Program-made: the position numbers and the translations under genes
Origin: Agrostemma githago
Taxonomy: Eukaryota; Streptophyta; Magnoliopsida; Caryophyllales; Caryophyllaceae
NCBI GenBank assembly: GCA_958450325.1
Contig: OY288250.1
Location: 46,102,683 to 46,166,682 of the forward strand
Length of the DNA: 64,000 nucleotides
Reading direction: 5' to 3'
Shown: one piece after another, positions 1-10,671 of the stretch
Layout of the letters: each line of letters starts with the position of its first letter
How positions within the stretch are numbered: position 1 is the first letter of the stretch
Notes under the pieces: model-generated
What the model was told of the DNA's origin: nothing
Seen by the model: only the letters and a program-made list of their open reading frames with translations
Databases searched by the model: none

Positions 1-743
1 TTTGGACAAATCTTTCTCACTGAACTCCATGTTCTGGAGGGTTTCCAACATGAAGAGGTTAACCGAACTCCCGGTGTCCACCAGGATTTTCTTCACAGTG
101 CAATTCCCTATGGAGAGCGTGATTATTAGGGCGTCAAGGTGCAGCTCTGTAGTAGATCGTGCGTCGGTGTTGTCAAAGGTGATGGCTGGGAGATCTTTGC
201 AACTGATTCTGCAGGAGTGCTCTCGCTTGGGTGGCATGCCTCTTTGCTGCTGAATAAGTTAGCCCACATAACTCCGGACCTTCCGTAATGAAATTAACGA
301 CTCTGGTGCATACTGGTGGAGGAGAGGGCAACACTTGGTCTGCTGAATTTATTCTGGTGGGGCTCTTGGGCATGAGGTGGTCTAGGTTCCCTTGGTCATA
401 GTGAAATTTAATCTCTTTTTTTAGCAGGACACATTCAATCAGTGTTGTGCCCGATGCCATCATGGAATTCACATTTCTTGCTGGCATCTCGTCGATCATC
501 GGTATATTCCTGCTTTCTAGGCCACCTGACTCTGCGTCCCAACTCTTTCAAGGCCCTGAGCACACCTGCAAGGTTAGTGGAAAATCCATACTCACTTATT
601 CTGGGTGGCAACTCTGGGTCGTCCTTCCAGTCTTTACCCCTTGAGACCTTGTTCACATTTCTGCTGTAGGGCTTCGATCTTTCGCCTCTCTTCTCTGTTG
701 GCGCTTTTCTGGAGGTTTGATCTTAATCATATGAAGCCCTTCC
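1..743 (-). pseudogene. Gag/protease remnant of a Tat-like Ty3/gypsy element
   Basis: Read on the minus strand, this stretch holds the end of a gag and the beginning of an aspartic protease. A CX2HX4HX4C zinc knuckle of the type CEFHDGIGHNTD-EC lies near 435-475. It is followed by the motif VNFITEGPELCGLTYSAAKRHA (near 225-300, interrupted by sequence noise), which is typical of the gag-protease linker of Tat elements. The protease active site VDTGSSVNLF is read near 60-100. At least one frameshift splits the zinc knuckle between two frames. The reading breaks at about 743, where the LTR of element A starts, so the rest of this older element was lost or displaced. It continues past the left window edge. 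Family assignment is by motif recognition. Confidence 0.75.
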
Positions 744-1262
744 TGGGGAGGGCCGGTAGACGCCTTCTGACCACCTGCCCCCAGGCGACCTTCCCCCCCG
801 CGCAGGGCAGAGGTTACCAGGGCCCCCCTCGTCTTTCTGCCTAAGGTAAAAGGGAATGAGTGGATATTACAGGTCCACGTGTCACCTTGACATCCACTCA
901 TTCTCCCGCTCTCTTTTCCCTCCAATTCCCTCTCTTGTGGGAAGGTATAAATATCCACCCATTTCCCACTTAGAGAGGGTTGGATTTTCTCTCTCTAGAC
1001 TCTTACTCCTAAAAAACGCCGCCTAGTTCCTCACGAACTAGGTTCGTCAAGGCATTCACGGACTGACTTAGGCATCGGAGAGGGTTCCCTCGGACAACCT
1101 CCGAGGCCCTGTGCGCTACTTGTGCAGGGAGCAGGCTCAATCCGCCGGAAGGTCCGATCATAGGAGAGGGGAAAGGAGAGATAAAAGAAGGTCAAGCAAG
1201 CGATATCCGAATATTAAGAACCCGAATTCGTAGTCGGGTTAATTGATTCCTTGACCGGAACA
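742..1262 (+). repeat. 5' LTR of element A (5'-truncated)
   Basis: This segment matches 11778-12299 with about 97 percent identity by eye and ends in ...CGGAACA just before the PBS. The matching starts abruptly at CCTGGGGAGGG; upstream lies minus-strand gag of another element. The downstream LTR seems to extend about 170 bp further 5', so this copy has probably lost the first part of U3. It carries a G-box-like CCACGTGTCA near 874 and a TATA box. Confidence 0.8.
946..953 (+). promoter_or_regulatory. LTR TATA box, element A 5' LTR
   Basis: TATAAATA within GGTATAAATATCC, followed by a pyrimidine-rich stretch. Its position in the LTR fits the core promoter that would make the genomic RNA. The same box is at 11982-11989 in the 3' LTR. 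Confidence 0.7.
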
Positions 1263-1265
1263 ATT

Positions 1266-1283
1266 TGGCGCCGTCTGTGGGAA
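1266..1283 (+). other. Primer-binding site of element A
   Basis: TGGCGCCGTCTGTGGGAA starts four bases after the CA that closes the 5' LTR. TGG complements the CCA end of a tRNA. The first nine bases fit plant tRNA-Asp (…ACGGCGCCA) but the rest does not, so the primer tRNA is uncertain. Confidence 0.75.
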
Positions 1284-1360
1284 CGATCTAGGTTGTACCC
1301 ACGAGATTACCCACAAAATCAACCATTCCAAAACACGAAATTAACCACTCAAAATCGAAC

Positions 1361-2623
1361 ATGCCGGAAATTTTTGACACCAGCTCGGTGGCAAACCCAC
1401 CCAAAGCCCCCCAATATGGCATGCCGCCAGAAGTGACATCCGCCGCCACAATTCCAGGTGTGGGGCGAGCCAGTCTCCAGGGGGCACCGGGCCAGGGGGC
1501 AGTTGCCATGACAGGGCAGGGGGGCAATCCGAGGCCAGTTCTGAACCGCACCCCTGCTCAAATGGTACAGACTGCAGCGTTCTTCTCAGCTATGCTGGAT
1601 CAGGAATTCACCCCGGACGATCTGGTAGGCAGGGTCGCCACGACCCCCAGGTTGCTCCACTTTGAAAGTGGGGAAGGAACCGGGGGCACAAAGCGAACCG
1701 CCGTCAGAAACGTTCAGAAAAAGGCTAGGAGGACAGCTCAGGCTTATGCACAAGTGCAAAGACGAATCTCAGAGGCCCGTCAGGAGCCGCCTGCACAGCA
1801 GGAGGTAGCTGGTCCTGAGGGAGCATTCTCCATTCATACTACAGAATCCACGGCCGCTCGTGAAAGAGGAGGCCTATCCCAGGACCTGAGAAATCGCATG
1901 AAGCACAAGGAGCCAGTGTCAAAACGCTTAAGAGAGAAACAAGATGTATTCTCCAGGCTGACACCGGTTGAGGGATTGCGGCCTGCCCCAGGGCTATCCC
2001 AAAGCCTGCAATCCAGGCTCAACAACGGTCAGCCTATGAGGCCCAGACACCGTCAGGGTGATAACCTCGAGCCCGCCCAGAGGAAGCGCTCACGGTATCA
2101 CTCCCCTTCCCAGGACGATGAGGCAATAAGCAGGCGCCTACCAAGGCACCGCTCCCCTGAAAGTAGGAGACCGACCCCTGACAGAAGGGACGACTACGGT
2201 CACTACTCAGGCGCGAGCAGGTCAAAAATGGTGGGTAGGCCAACCAGGACCCCGCTACACCCTGAGGTTCAGGCGTATCCTATCCTGAAGATTAAAATGC
2301 CAACTGTAAAGTTCGACGGAACTACAAATCCGGAAGATCACCTGGCTGCGTACGAAAGTCACATTGGCATGTACGACGCCGACGACACAGTCTGGTGCAA
2401 GATCTTCCCCACCACCCTGGTGGGCCTAGCCCAGGGTTGGTTCAGGGACCTCCCGCAGGGGTCAATCTCTTTCTTCATTGAGCTGGCAGAGATGTTCTTG
2501 GACCAGTATGCTGGAAACAAACGACGACGTCTCACCCGTTTCGACCTGATGACCCTTAGACAAAAGAAGGGCGAAACTGTCAGAGAATATCTAAAGAGTT
2601 CGACTTATCGTTCCAGCAGGTGA
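1361..2623 (+). pseudogene. gag: Gag, N-terminal and core part (element A)
   Basis: ATG-led ORF of 420 codons, about 100 bp after the PBS. The first 300 residues are Pro/Arg/Gln-rich and of low complexity. The retrotransposon gag core (Retrotrans_gag type) starts near residue 313 with KFDGTTNPEDHLAAY and runs through the W..F...L pattern FRDLPQGSISFFIELAEMFL. The frame closes artificially near 2600: the expected continuation is read in the next frame, in the ORF beginning at 2620. A single-base loss around 2594-2600 therefore breaks gag in the middle of its core. Gag packages the RNA in virus-like particles; this copy is broken. Confidence 0.85.
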
Positions 2624-4623
2624 AAGAAATTGACGACCCGACAGCAGCATATGCGCTAACCAACTCCCTGCTACCCGGCGAGATGAAAAATCAAATGATC
2701 AGGGCCCAGCCTGAGACCCTGGCCAAAGCCAGAAAGATTGCAGAGGGGTTTATGCTGCAGGAGGAGTTCCACAGCCTGCCGGAGACCCCCGCAGGTCCCG
2801 CAAGACAGCAGGGGGGACCACAGGGTGGACGCGGTAGAAACGAATCCGGAAGGCATAGAACTGAGGAAGGGGATACCCCTAAAAAGGAGCGCACTGTCTA
2901 CCAGCCCAGGTTCGACAGTTACACAGCCCTTAACAAATCCAGGGCGGAAATCTTCGAGCTAGAAAAGGAAACTGCTAAATGGAATCGCCCGAGCAAACCG
3001 CGCAGTCCAAAAGGGGATCCCAAGAAATTCTGCACTTTCCACGACTGTGTAGGCCACACCACCGAAGAGTGTCGCCACCTGAAAGACGAGATCGAGAAGC
3101 TAATCAGGAATGGCTGGTTGGCCAACTACGCAGCCAGGAATAAACCTCAGAAAGAAGCGCCTGAAAAGCCCGAAGGCTCGGTACAGAACCGCCTGGTAAT
3201 CCATGTGGTATCAGGGGATGCGGAAGCCCCAGTCAGCCGAAGGGGGCAGAAAAGGCAAATTCGTGAGCTAAGGAACCAAATCTGCTACGCTGAAAGAGCA
3301 GGAAGCTCGAAAGGAGTAACGCTGAGCATCACCCCCGAAGATGCAGGGCGGGTGGTGTACCCTCACAGCGATCCCCTGGTGCTATCCTTGGTAATCAGCA
3401 ACCACATTGTTCGGAGGTGCATGGTGGATACCGGTGCCTACACGAATTTGCTGTATAAAGACGCTTTCCACAAAATGGGTCTGGAGAAAAGGCACCTACG
3501 ACCTGCCCCTGGGTCATTATATGGGTTTAGCGGAGCAGGCGTACTGCCCATGGGGATCATAGACCTACCTGTAACATTTGAGGAGGGAGCTACTGCCAGA
3601 AATGTCAGGGCATCTTTCGTTGTAGTGGATGCGAGGTCTGCTTACAACGCCCTGATCGGCAGAGCCACCCTGGACGAGATTGAAGCGGCCATATCAATCA
3701 GGGCTCTCACTATAGCCTATGTTATATATTTCGGCCTAGAGGGAAAAGTGCGCGGAGACCAGGAGTCAGCCAGGCAATGCTACCCGCTCCCCAGAATCGA
3801 CCAACTGGTGGACGCTACCAGTGGATATACTATGCTAAGCTTCCTGGATGCCTTCTCAGGGTATCATCAGGTATACTTATGGCAACCAGACAGAGTTAAG
3901 TGCGCATTCATCACTAGTTCAGGCACCTACATGTACAAGATGATGCCATTCGGGCTGAAAAACGCAGGAGCCACGTACCAACGCCTGGTCGACAAGGTGT
4001 TCGAAAGTCAAAAAGGAAGGAACATAGAAGCCTATGTCGATGACGCCATTGTAAAGAGTAAGGGAGACAAAGAACACCTGGCAGACCTGCGGGAGACCTT
4101 CTCCTCCCTACGCGCCTACAAAATGAAACTCAATCCGAAGAAGTGTACATTTGGGGTTCGCTCCGGAAAATTCTTGGGTTTCTTGGTCAGTTCTCGAGGG
4201 ATAGACGCTAACCCCGAGAAAGTTCAGGCTGTTCTGGACCTTCCTGAGCCAAAGACCATCAGGGACATCCAACGTCTGACAGGCCGCATGGCCGCCCTGG
4301 CACGATTCATCGCCAGGTCAGCAGACAAGTCAACCCCATTCTTCAAAGTGTTGAAAGGCAACAGGCAATTCAAATGGGAGGACGAGCAAAAAGAAGCATT
4401 CGGGCAGTTGAAGGAGCATTTAAAGAAACTCCCCACCCTGGCGAGACCAGTGGCAGGAGAAAAACTCTTCCTCTACATCGCTGTAACCAATGTGACGGTC
4501 AGCGCAGTCATCTTGAGGGAAGAAGCAGGTGCCCAACAGCCCATATATTTTGAAGTCACGCCCTGGGGGCAGCAGAGAAGAATTATCCTATGGTCGAGAA
4601 AGCAGCCTACGCGGTTGTTATAG
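2620..4623 (+). pseudogene. gag-pol: Gag C-terminus, protease, partial reverse transcriptase, RNase H start (element A)
   Basis: The open frame of 667 codons continues gag. It has a zinc knuckle CX2HX4HX4C (CTFHDCVGHTTEEC) near 3032-3075 and a protease with active site MVDTGAYTNLL near 3421. After the protease the expected first RT motifs (the block ending in DFRDLNKA) are missing. The reading jumps at about 3700-3770 to CYPLPRIDQLVD and goes on with FLDAFSGYHQV, MMPFGLKNAGATYQ and the catalytic YVDD at about 4033. So the fingers/first palm part of RT is deleted. RNase H begins near 4380 and the frame is lost near 4560-4600, with the continuation in the frame starting at 4590. The product could not copy RNA. 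Confidence 0.85.
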
Positions 4624-5378
4624 CGGCCAGAAAGTTGAGGCCTTACTTCGACGCACACCCTGTCGTAGTACTGACAGACCAGCCCCTAGAGAAGGTGCTG
4701 GTGAAATTTGAAAAGTCAGGCAGGCTGCTAAAATGGGCTATCGAGTTGAGTGGACTAGGGATAACATACCAGTCAAGAACATCCATCAAGGCCCAAGCCC
4801 TGGCCGACTTTCTGGCAGAATGTTCCCACTCTGAGGAGGATAGCCCAACCACCGGCGAGTGGATCGTATACACCGATGGGTCCTCCACGGCTAATGGAGC
4901 AGGGGCAGGAGTAGTATTGACCAGTCCAGAGGGAACCGACTTTGAGCATGCTCTCAGATTTGTCTTCCCCGCGTCGAACAACGAAGCTGAGTACGAAGCA
5001 GTACTCGCAGGCATCAACCTAGCCAAAGCCGCAGGCGCAGAGCGGATTGTTCTAGCAACAGACTCCCAGCTCATCGCCAACCAAATCAATGGAGAGTATG
5101 AGGCTAGGGACCAAACAATGGCCGCGTACCTGGAAATGGTGAAGAGGGAATTGTCAGGCCTAAAATCATATGAAATCAGACAGATCCCTCGATCCCAGAA
5201 TAACCGGGCAGACGCCCTGTCAAAGCTGGCTAGCTCCAGCCTGCAGGATATAAGAAGGTCAGTATGGGTGGACGTCGTCCAAGAAAAATCTACCGCCCTC
5301 TGTCAAGCCGTCGGTGCGGTGGAGGAAGCAGGGCCTGGGGATTGGAGGACCCCCATCATCCTGTTCAAGAAACACTGA
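4590..5378 (+). pseudogene. pol: RNase H end and second archaeal-like RNase H (element A)
   Basis: The 262-codon frame picks up the first RNase H (EKAAYAVVIAARKLRPYF, then the tether LADFLAEC). A complete second RNase H follows: YTDGSSTANGAGAG (first Asp), NNEAEYEAVLAG (Glu), LATDSQLIANQI (second Asp), NRADALSKLAS (final Asp region). This second domain with an intact catalytic set is the hallmark of Tat elements. The frame ends at a TGA at 5376-5378. The integrase ORF lies in the same frame 33 bases downstream, so a single stop separates RNase H from integrase. Confidence 0.85.
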
Positions 5379-5411
5379 ATCTTACCAACTGACCCCGTAC
5401 ATAAAAGAAAA

Positions 5412-6578
5412 ATGCCGGCAAGGGCTGCATGGTTCATCATAGTGGGAGAAGACTTGTACAAGAAATCTTTCTCGTCCCCTCTGCTCAGGTGCCTGGGGTC
5501 AGATCAGGCGGCGGATGTGTTGGATGACATCCACTCTGGGATATGTGGTCATCACATAGGAGGAAAGTCTCTGGCACACAAGGCCTTGAGAGCCGGATAC
5601 TACTGGCCGACCCTGCTGGCCGACGCCAAAGACTTGACTCAAAAGTGCAGAAAATGCCAGCTTTTCGCCCCATCCATCCATGCCCCGGCCCAAGAGCTCA
5701 GGCCAATCCTGTCTCCCATCCCTTTCGCTCAGTGGGGGATGGACATATTAGGACCCTTTACGGTGGCCACCGGGGGGAGAAAATTCTTGATCGTCGCCAT
5801 CGACTACTTCACCAAATGGGTAGAAGCTGAGGCAGTGCCTAACATCACCGAGCCTGCGGTCAGGAAGGTGATTTGGCGGAACATTATCACTAGGTTCGGC
5901 CTGCCGAAGATGCTGGTGTTTGACCATGGAAGGCAATTCGATAATGACCCCCTGAGAATCTGGCTGGAAGGCCATGGCATCGCAGTTGCCTACTCTGCCG
6001 TTTGCCACCCTCAGACCAACGGACAGGCAGAGGCGGCCAACAAGCAGATCCTGAATGGACTTAAGAAAATGGTAGATGACCTCAAGGGCAGGTGGGTTGA
6101 CGAGCTCCCCAGCATACTCTGGTCAATCCGGACCACCCGAAAGGAATCTACGGGCCAGACCCCGTTCGGCCTGGTTTATGGTGCAGAGGCTCTACTACCA
6201 ATCGAGGCCAGGATCCCCTCCCTGCGCTCCCTACAATACGACCAGGCCGAGAATGAGGCAGCGATGGCTGAGGCTTTAGATCTGGTCAGTGAGGTGAGGG
6301 AGGAAGCCAGCGCCAATATTGTCGCCTACCAACAACGAATAAGGAAGGCATACAATAAGAAAGTACATCAGCGAAATTTTAAGATGGGTGATCTAGTCCT
6401 CAGAAAAACACAGGCCGTGGGAAAATCGAGACAGCACGGCAAACTCAGCGCTAACTGGGAAGGTCCGTACCAGGTAACCAAAATCTTAGGGCCAGGCACG
6501 TATAAAATCGCCAATCTAGAGGGCCAAGAGTTGAGTGCTCACTGGAACGCAGACACCCTGAAGAAATATTATGTTTAA
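5412..6578 (+). CDS. pol: Integrase (element A)
   Basis: 388 codons, same frame as the upstream RNase H, from which one TGA separates it. The N-terminal HHCC zinc-binding domain is visible (GICGHHIGGKS … CRKCQ, near 5535-5660). The catalytic core has D in WGMDILGPF, D in LVFDHGRQFD and E in NGQAEAANKQ, with the usual HPQTNGQAE context. The C-terminal part has the GPY/F-like region (GKLSANWEGPYQV) and ends in LKKYYV with no chromodomain. Length and motifs are those of an intact Tat integrase. It would insert the cDNA in the nucleus. It is the only pol domain of element A that looks undamaged, but it has no own start signal and depends on gag-pol expression. Confidence 0.88.
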   Translation: MPARAAWFIIVGEDLYKKSFSSPLLRCLGSDQAADVLDDIHSGICGHHIGGKSLAHKALRAGYYWPTLLADAKDLTQKCRKCQLFAPSIHAPAQELRPILSPIPFAQWGMDILGPFTVATGGRKFLIVAIDYFTKWVEAEAVPNITEPAVRKVIWRNIITRFGLPKMLVFDHGRQFDNDPLRIWLEGHGIAVAYSAVCHPQTNGQAEAANKQILNGLKKMVDDLKGRWVDELPSILWSIRTTRKESTGQTPFGLVYGAEALLPIEARIPSLRSLQYDQAENEAAMAEALDLVSEVREEASANIVAYQQRIRKAYNKKVHQRNFKMGDLVLRKTQAVGKSRQHGKLSANWEGPYQVTKILGPGTYKIANLEGQELSAHWNADTLKKYYV

Positions 6579-6800
6579 GCAGAATCTTAAAATAGTCTTA
6601 AAATTGGCGGAGAACGGTCAAAGAATGTCGACGGCTCCGACCACCCTTGTGTTAGAATTTTACAAAGAAATGAAAGAGCTTCAAGTCTATACTCGTTGCC
6701 TGTTCAAACTTGCGTTTTCACACACAAATGAGCAGGGGGCAATAGGGGGAGGCCCCCCTGTTGCCAGGACAAAGGAAAATGGCCCCCCCAACAAAAATTC

Positions 6801-7460
6801 AAAGCCTCCCTGCTTACCTCTGGGCAGGCAGGAAGCAGGCCCCCTGGACTTTGATTAAAAGCCAGAGACAGGCCAAACGAACAAGGACTGGGGGCAGGCC
6901 CCCCAACCTTGTATAAAAAACGTAAAAAGCCTCCCTGCTTACCTCCGGGCAGGCAGGGGGCAGGCCCCTTGGACTTTGATTAAAAGCCAGGGACAGGCCA
7001 AACGAACAAGGACTGGGGGCAGGCCCCCCAACCTTGTATAAAAAACGTAAAAAGCCTCCCTGCTTACCTCTGGGCAGGCAGGGGGCAGGCTCCCTGGACT
7101 TTGATTAAAAGCCAGGGACAGGCCAAACGAACAAGGACTGGGGGCAGGCCCCCCAACCTTGTATAAAAAACGTAAAAAGCCTCCCTGCTTACCTCTGGGC
7201 AGGCAGGGGGCAGGCTCCTTGGACTTTGATTAAAAGCCAGGGACAGGCCAAGCAAACAAGGACTGGGGGCAGGCCCCCCAACCTTGTATAAAAAACGTAA
7301 AAAGCCTCCCTGCTTACCCCTGGGCAAGCAGGGGGCAGACCCCCTGGACTTTGATTAAAAGCCAAGGGCAGGTCAAACGAACAAGGACTGGGGGCAGGCC
7401 CCCAGCCTTGTATAAAGAACGCAAAGGCCCCCCTTGCTCACCTCTGGGCAAGCAGGGGGC
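6801..7460 (+). repeat. 125-bp tandem repeat in the 3' UTR of element A, about 5.3 copies
   Basis: The phrase AAAGCCTCCCTGCTTACC begins at 6801, 6926, 7051, 7176 and 7301, exactly 125 bp apart, with a sixth, degraded start near 7423. Each unit also holds GGACTTTGATTAAAAGCC and GGGGGCAGGCCCCCC. Neighbouring units differ at only a few bases, so amplification or homogenisation is recent. Tandem repeats between integrase and 3' LTR are known for Tat-lineage elements (Ogre, Retand) and can seed genomic satellites. The bases 6579-6800 before the array hold a single diverged partial unit and no gene. Confidence 0.93.
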
Positions 7461-7706
7461 GGGTCGTACCTTAAAAACTCGTACAGAAAACCAAACAGAG
7501 ACGGGATGAGAGCAGATGGAAAAATCCCTAGAAAAGGAAATAAAGTAGCAAAGATACACGGAATAAAGGTTTTCTAAGGTAATTACAATGAATACGGCAG
7601 CCGGCCACAAAAGGGCCCGGCGCGCAAAAGAGATAAGAAGTCAAAACATTAGCATAAGCGCGGCAGGGGACAAGCATGAGCCCTCTGAGGATGACTGCCT
7701 TCCATG

Positions 7707-10084
7707 TTAAGCAGGGGGAGCTTCTGGGCCAGAGGTAGCAGCCCCTTCATCCACCCTGCGCATTTGGGCCTCATCCTTAGCAGTATATAGAGCCCGAAAA
7801 GCCTCTTCATCAAAGCCTAGGAACATCTCCCTGACAGCCTCCATAACTACCCCCAAGCAAGAGTTGGCACCATTGACGAAGCCTGCTGACACGGCAGTTT
7901 CCACCTCCTGGATTATCTAATCCTTCTTCTTCTGCCACTCCTCAGTCTTCGCCGCCAAGTCACAAAGAGCCGCCTGAAGAGCCGAATCCGCCTTGGAAAG
8001 ACGCTCCCCTAGGTCGGCAGCCTTTCTCTTGGCTTGGTCCAGCTCGGCTAAAGCTTTTTTGGCCTGCTCCAGCTCTGCAAAGGCCTGCTTGGCTCTCTTC
8101 GACTCCTCCTCCAAGCGGGACACCTCCCGGACCGCCCTCTCACTTTGAGACCTCCAGTGGGTCGCCTGACTCCTGGCCTCCTCCAGCTCATTCTCCTTTT
8201 TTGCCAGCTGATCCTTCAGACCAGCAATAAGGGCAACATCCCTTTCAATTGTAGCCAGGCGGTCGGAGCTGGCCAAATCCTCGTCGCTCAAACGATTAAG
8301 GGTCGCCAGCTCAGCAGAGGCCTGAATAACTCTGGCAGTACGCTGGATATAATGGGTCACTTGGTGAGTGGCAGAGTGGACAGTCTTGAGGAGGTGATCC
8401 GCCAAAACCGCCCCGGAGTCGGAAAGTAAGGCAGAGACGTCCTGGCTATCGCCGGCAGCGTAATGGAACTCAGTATTTTCCTCAGAGAAAAGGGTGTCAG
8501 GGACCCCCTGAGCAAAGCGTTTTGGGTCAGGCGTATCAGCCTCCAAATCCACCACATGATCTGCACTCGGAGTCCCCCTGCTCCTTTTTCTGATCAGCCC
8601 CTTGGGAGTGCTTTCCCCAGTCTCTTCAGAGCCAGCAGCCTGCGGCCCCTGGGGAATCTGAACCCCTGCAGGAGGACCTCCTTGTTTGCCGGTAGGGGAG
8701 GGAGTAACCTCAGAGGCAGTTGCCTTTTTTGCAACCGGAGAAGGGGTGGCTTCAGAGACCGCCGTTTTGGCAGGAGTTGACCTAGGGGGAGCAGGGAGCC
8801 TCGGCCTGCTGAACGAAAGGCCCTTCAGATGCTTCATCAGGTTTTTCTCGCCCCTCTTGAAGTCAGGAGGAAGGGAGGGACGCCTTTGGATAACGTCGAG
8901 AGTCTCGGACAAACCCAAACGTCTCACCTCCCCTTTTGTCCAAAGGAAGGTGGCGAGGTCTGCAAAGCAAACAGATGACTGGTTAGAAAGGTCATTTAAA
9001 AAGTAAAAGGCGAGTAAGGAAAAATCATCAACACTCCTGAACTATCTTCGTCTAAGCCCGGATTCATGCCCACCCGGGTCAGGTACCTGTCAGTAGCAAT
9101 GACCTCTGCATGGGGAAGCCATAATGAAGGACCGTACACCCCATACTTATCAGTGTTGGCAGCAAATTGTTCCACCAAATCCTTGTCTTTCTCGCTCAAC
9201 TTCACCTCCAGAGCCTTACCTCCCACGCCAGGGTGATATTCTTCAGGAGTCTCAAGCCTGGTGTGAACATGATTCCTGAAATGGCGGGGAATTTTCCACC
9301 CATGGGCACTGTGCACATAGAGAAAATTGTTTTTCCAATCTCTCAGGCTGTCCATAGCAGGCCACACCAAAGTATGCCCTTTCTGTCTCAAAAGGGACCA
9401 ATACCCAGGAGAGCCCTCACTCCCAGAAGAAACCATTTGCAGGCCGACCATAAATCTTAGGGCGTCAATAGAGGGTTCGGCGCGATGGAACAGGGAGGTC
9501 CACACGTATGAAATTAATGACCTGACAGCCATGGCTGTCAGCTGAGCGATGGCCACATTCATCCGCCTGAAAATCTCCTCTAGAGCAGGATGAAGAGGGA
9601 AACGAAGACCGAACTCCAAGCACTTGTGATAAACCGCAATGCACCCGTCGGGAGGGCAGCACACGGTGTCTTTTTCACCAGGGATGACAATTGTATACCC
9701 ATCCCCGAAATTGTAGAACCGCTCAATCGCGTTGGCGGCGTTCTTCGCGAGAATCAGATCCCGGTTTTTTGGGTCAGGGTAAGTACTCAGAGGAATGCGG
9801 TACTTGGCTTTGTCTAAGTAATAGGTCCTGCCCCTTTCCCGGGGAATAAGGGGACCAGAGGTCCTGGAGGGGTCGATCTCCATCGCCTCGTCATCCGAAT
9901 CAATAACGTCGTAGGGGGCAGGTTCGGGGGAATTGCCGCCCCCACTGCCCGCCGGGTCCTCCTCCTCAACCATCCCAAGGCCAACCTCCCTAGAGGAGGA
10001 GGCAAGGTCCTCCCTACCCTTTTCCCGTTCCTCTTTCCCCAGGGGGTCGGTGAATGGTAGAATGCGCGGGCGAGTTCTAGACAT
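7707..10084 (-). pseudogene. Antisense gene 2 of element A: gypsy-type transposon domain plus coiled coil, two exons
   Basis: Runs opposite to gag-pol. The likely start is the ATG at 10084 (MSRTRPRILPF), about 230 bp below a TATA box; an upstream in-frame Met at 10135 is less likely. Exon 1 (9043-10084) has an acidic N-terminus (PYDVIDSDDEAMEID) and then a domain resembling the 'putative gypsy type transposon' family: CPPDGCIAVYHKCLEFGLRFPLHP…IAQLTAMAVRSLISYVW. A phase-1 intron of about 83 bp (8960-9042, acceptor TTTGCAG, weak donor A|GTTCAG) joins it to exon 2, which continues LATFLWTKGEVRRLGL. Exon 2 encodes a Pro/Ala linker and a long heptad coiled coil (KENELEEARSQ … AKKALAELDQAKRKAADLG). 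One in-frame TAG at 7917-7919 breaks the last 70 codons. Function unknown; such ORFs are often annotated in plants as transposon proteins. Confidence 0.75.
8960..9042 (-). other. Proposed intron of antisense gene 2 (element A)
   Basis: On the minus strand a T-rich stretch ends in TTTGCTTTGCAG just before the open frame LATFLWTKG resumes. Only a donor after GAAGATA (GTTCAG) gives the phase needed to join the two frames. The donor is far from consensus, so the exact 5' splice site is uncertain. Confidence 0.5.
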
Positions 10085-10315
10085 AGCAACCCTAAGAGGA
10101 AAGAAAAAGCAAGAAATCGCAAAGAAAGGGAGCAAGAGTTGGAAATTAAAAGTCTAACCTAGGGTCGGCCGCCGAGGAAATGTAAGCTTGCAAGAGAAAT
10201 CTCCCAGAAGAAACGAGGGTACGAAGAAAAGCTCGAGTTATCACACCGAGAGATTTGCAGAAGAAAAGAAAGAGAGTGTGAAAAGAAAAAGAGAGGAGGA
10301 ATGAGTGACAGATTG

Positions 10316-10323
10316 TTTTTATA
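10316..10323 (-). promoter_or_regulatory. TATA box of antisense gene 2, with upstream G-box
   Basis: On the minus strand TATAAAAA, 230 bp before the proposed ATG. A palindromic CACGTG (G-box, bound by bZIP/bHLH factors in plants) lies about 60 bp upstream at 10382-10387. A long CT-rich leader follows. Together they look like a complete plant core promoter inside the retrotransposon, facing against gag-pol. Confidence 0.6.
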
Positions 10324-10671
10324 GGAGGAAAGGCAGACGAAAAGTCGCCAACCCTTGAAGACCTGCCGAAGGGCTACTGTCCACGTGTCGAACTCTCGAA
10401 TGGCAGCCCCTTGTAGCTTCCCAAGGATAGCCTCGAGAAGACAAAAAGACGTCGGAGGATCGATCACATTGTGACGTCCTCCCTCCATCCAAATAATAAT
10501 AACAAAAACAAATAATAACAAATAATAAAATGACACATAAAAACGAGCTGCCTGATCTTTTCATTAAATTAAAGAAAACCCAAAAAACGGGCAAGTTACA
10601 TCGCATACAAACAAGAAATACAAAAAGAGCCCCTGTTTCTGGCTCGCCACGCCTGCATCTCTCGGGCAGGC

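Noticed and set aside
2..253. Short + strand frames over 1-850 as host exons
   Set aside because: The minus strand reads as gag zinc knuckle and protease; the + strand frames are its shadows.
653..958. 101-codon minus-strand frame over the LTR of element A (also 11644-11994)
   Set aside because: It lies in the LTR antisense to the promoter, and its two versions run from LTR into unrelated flanks.
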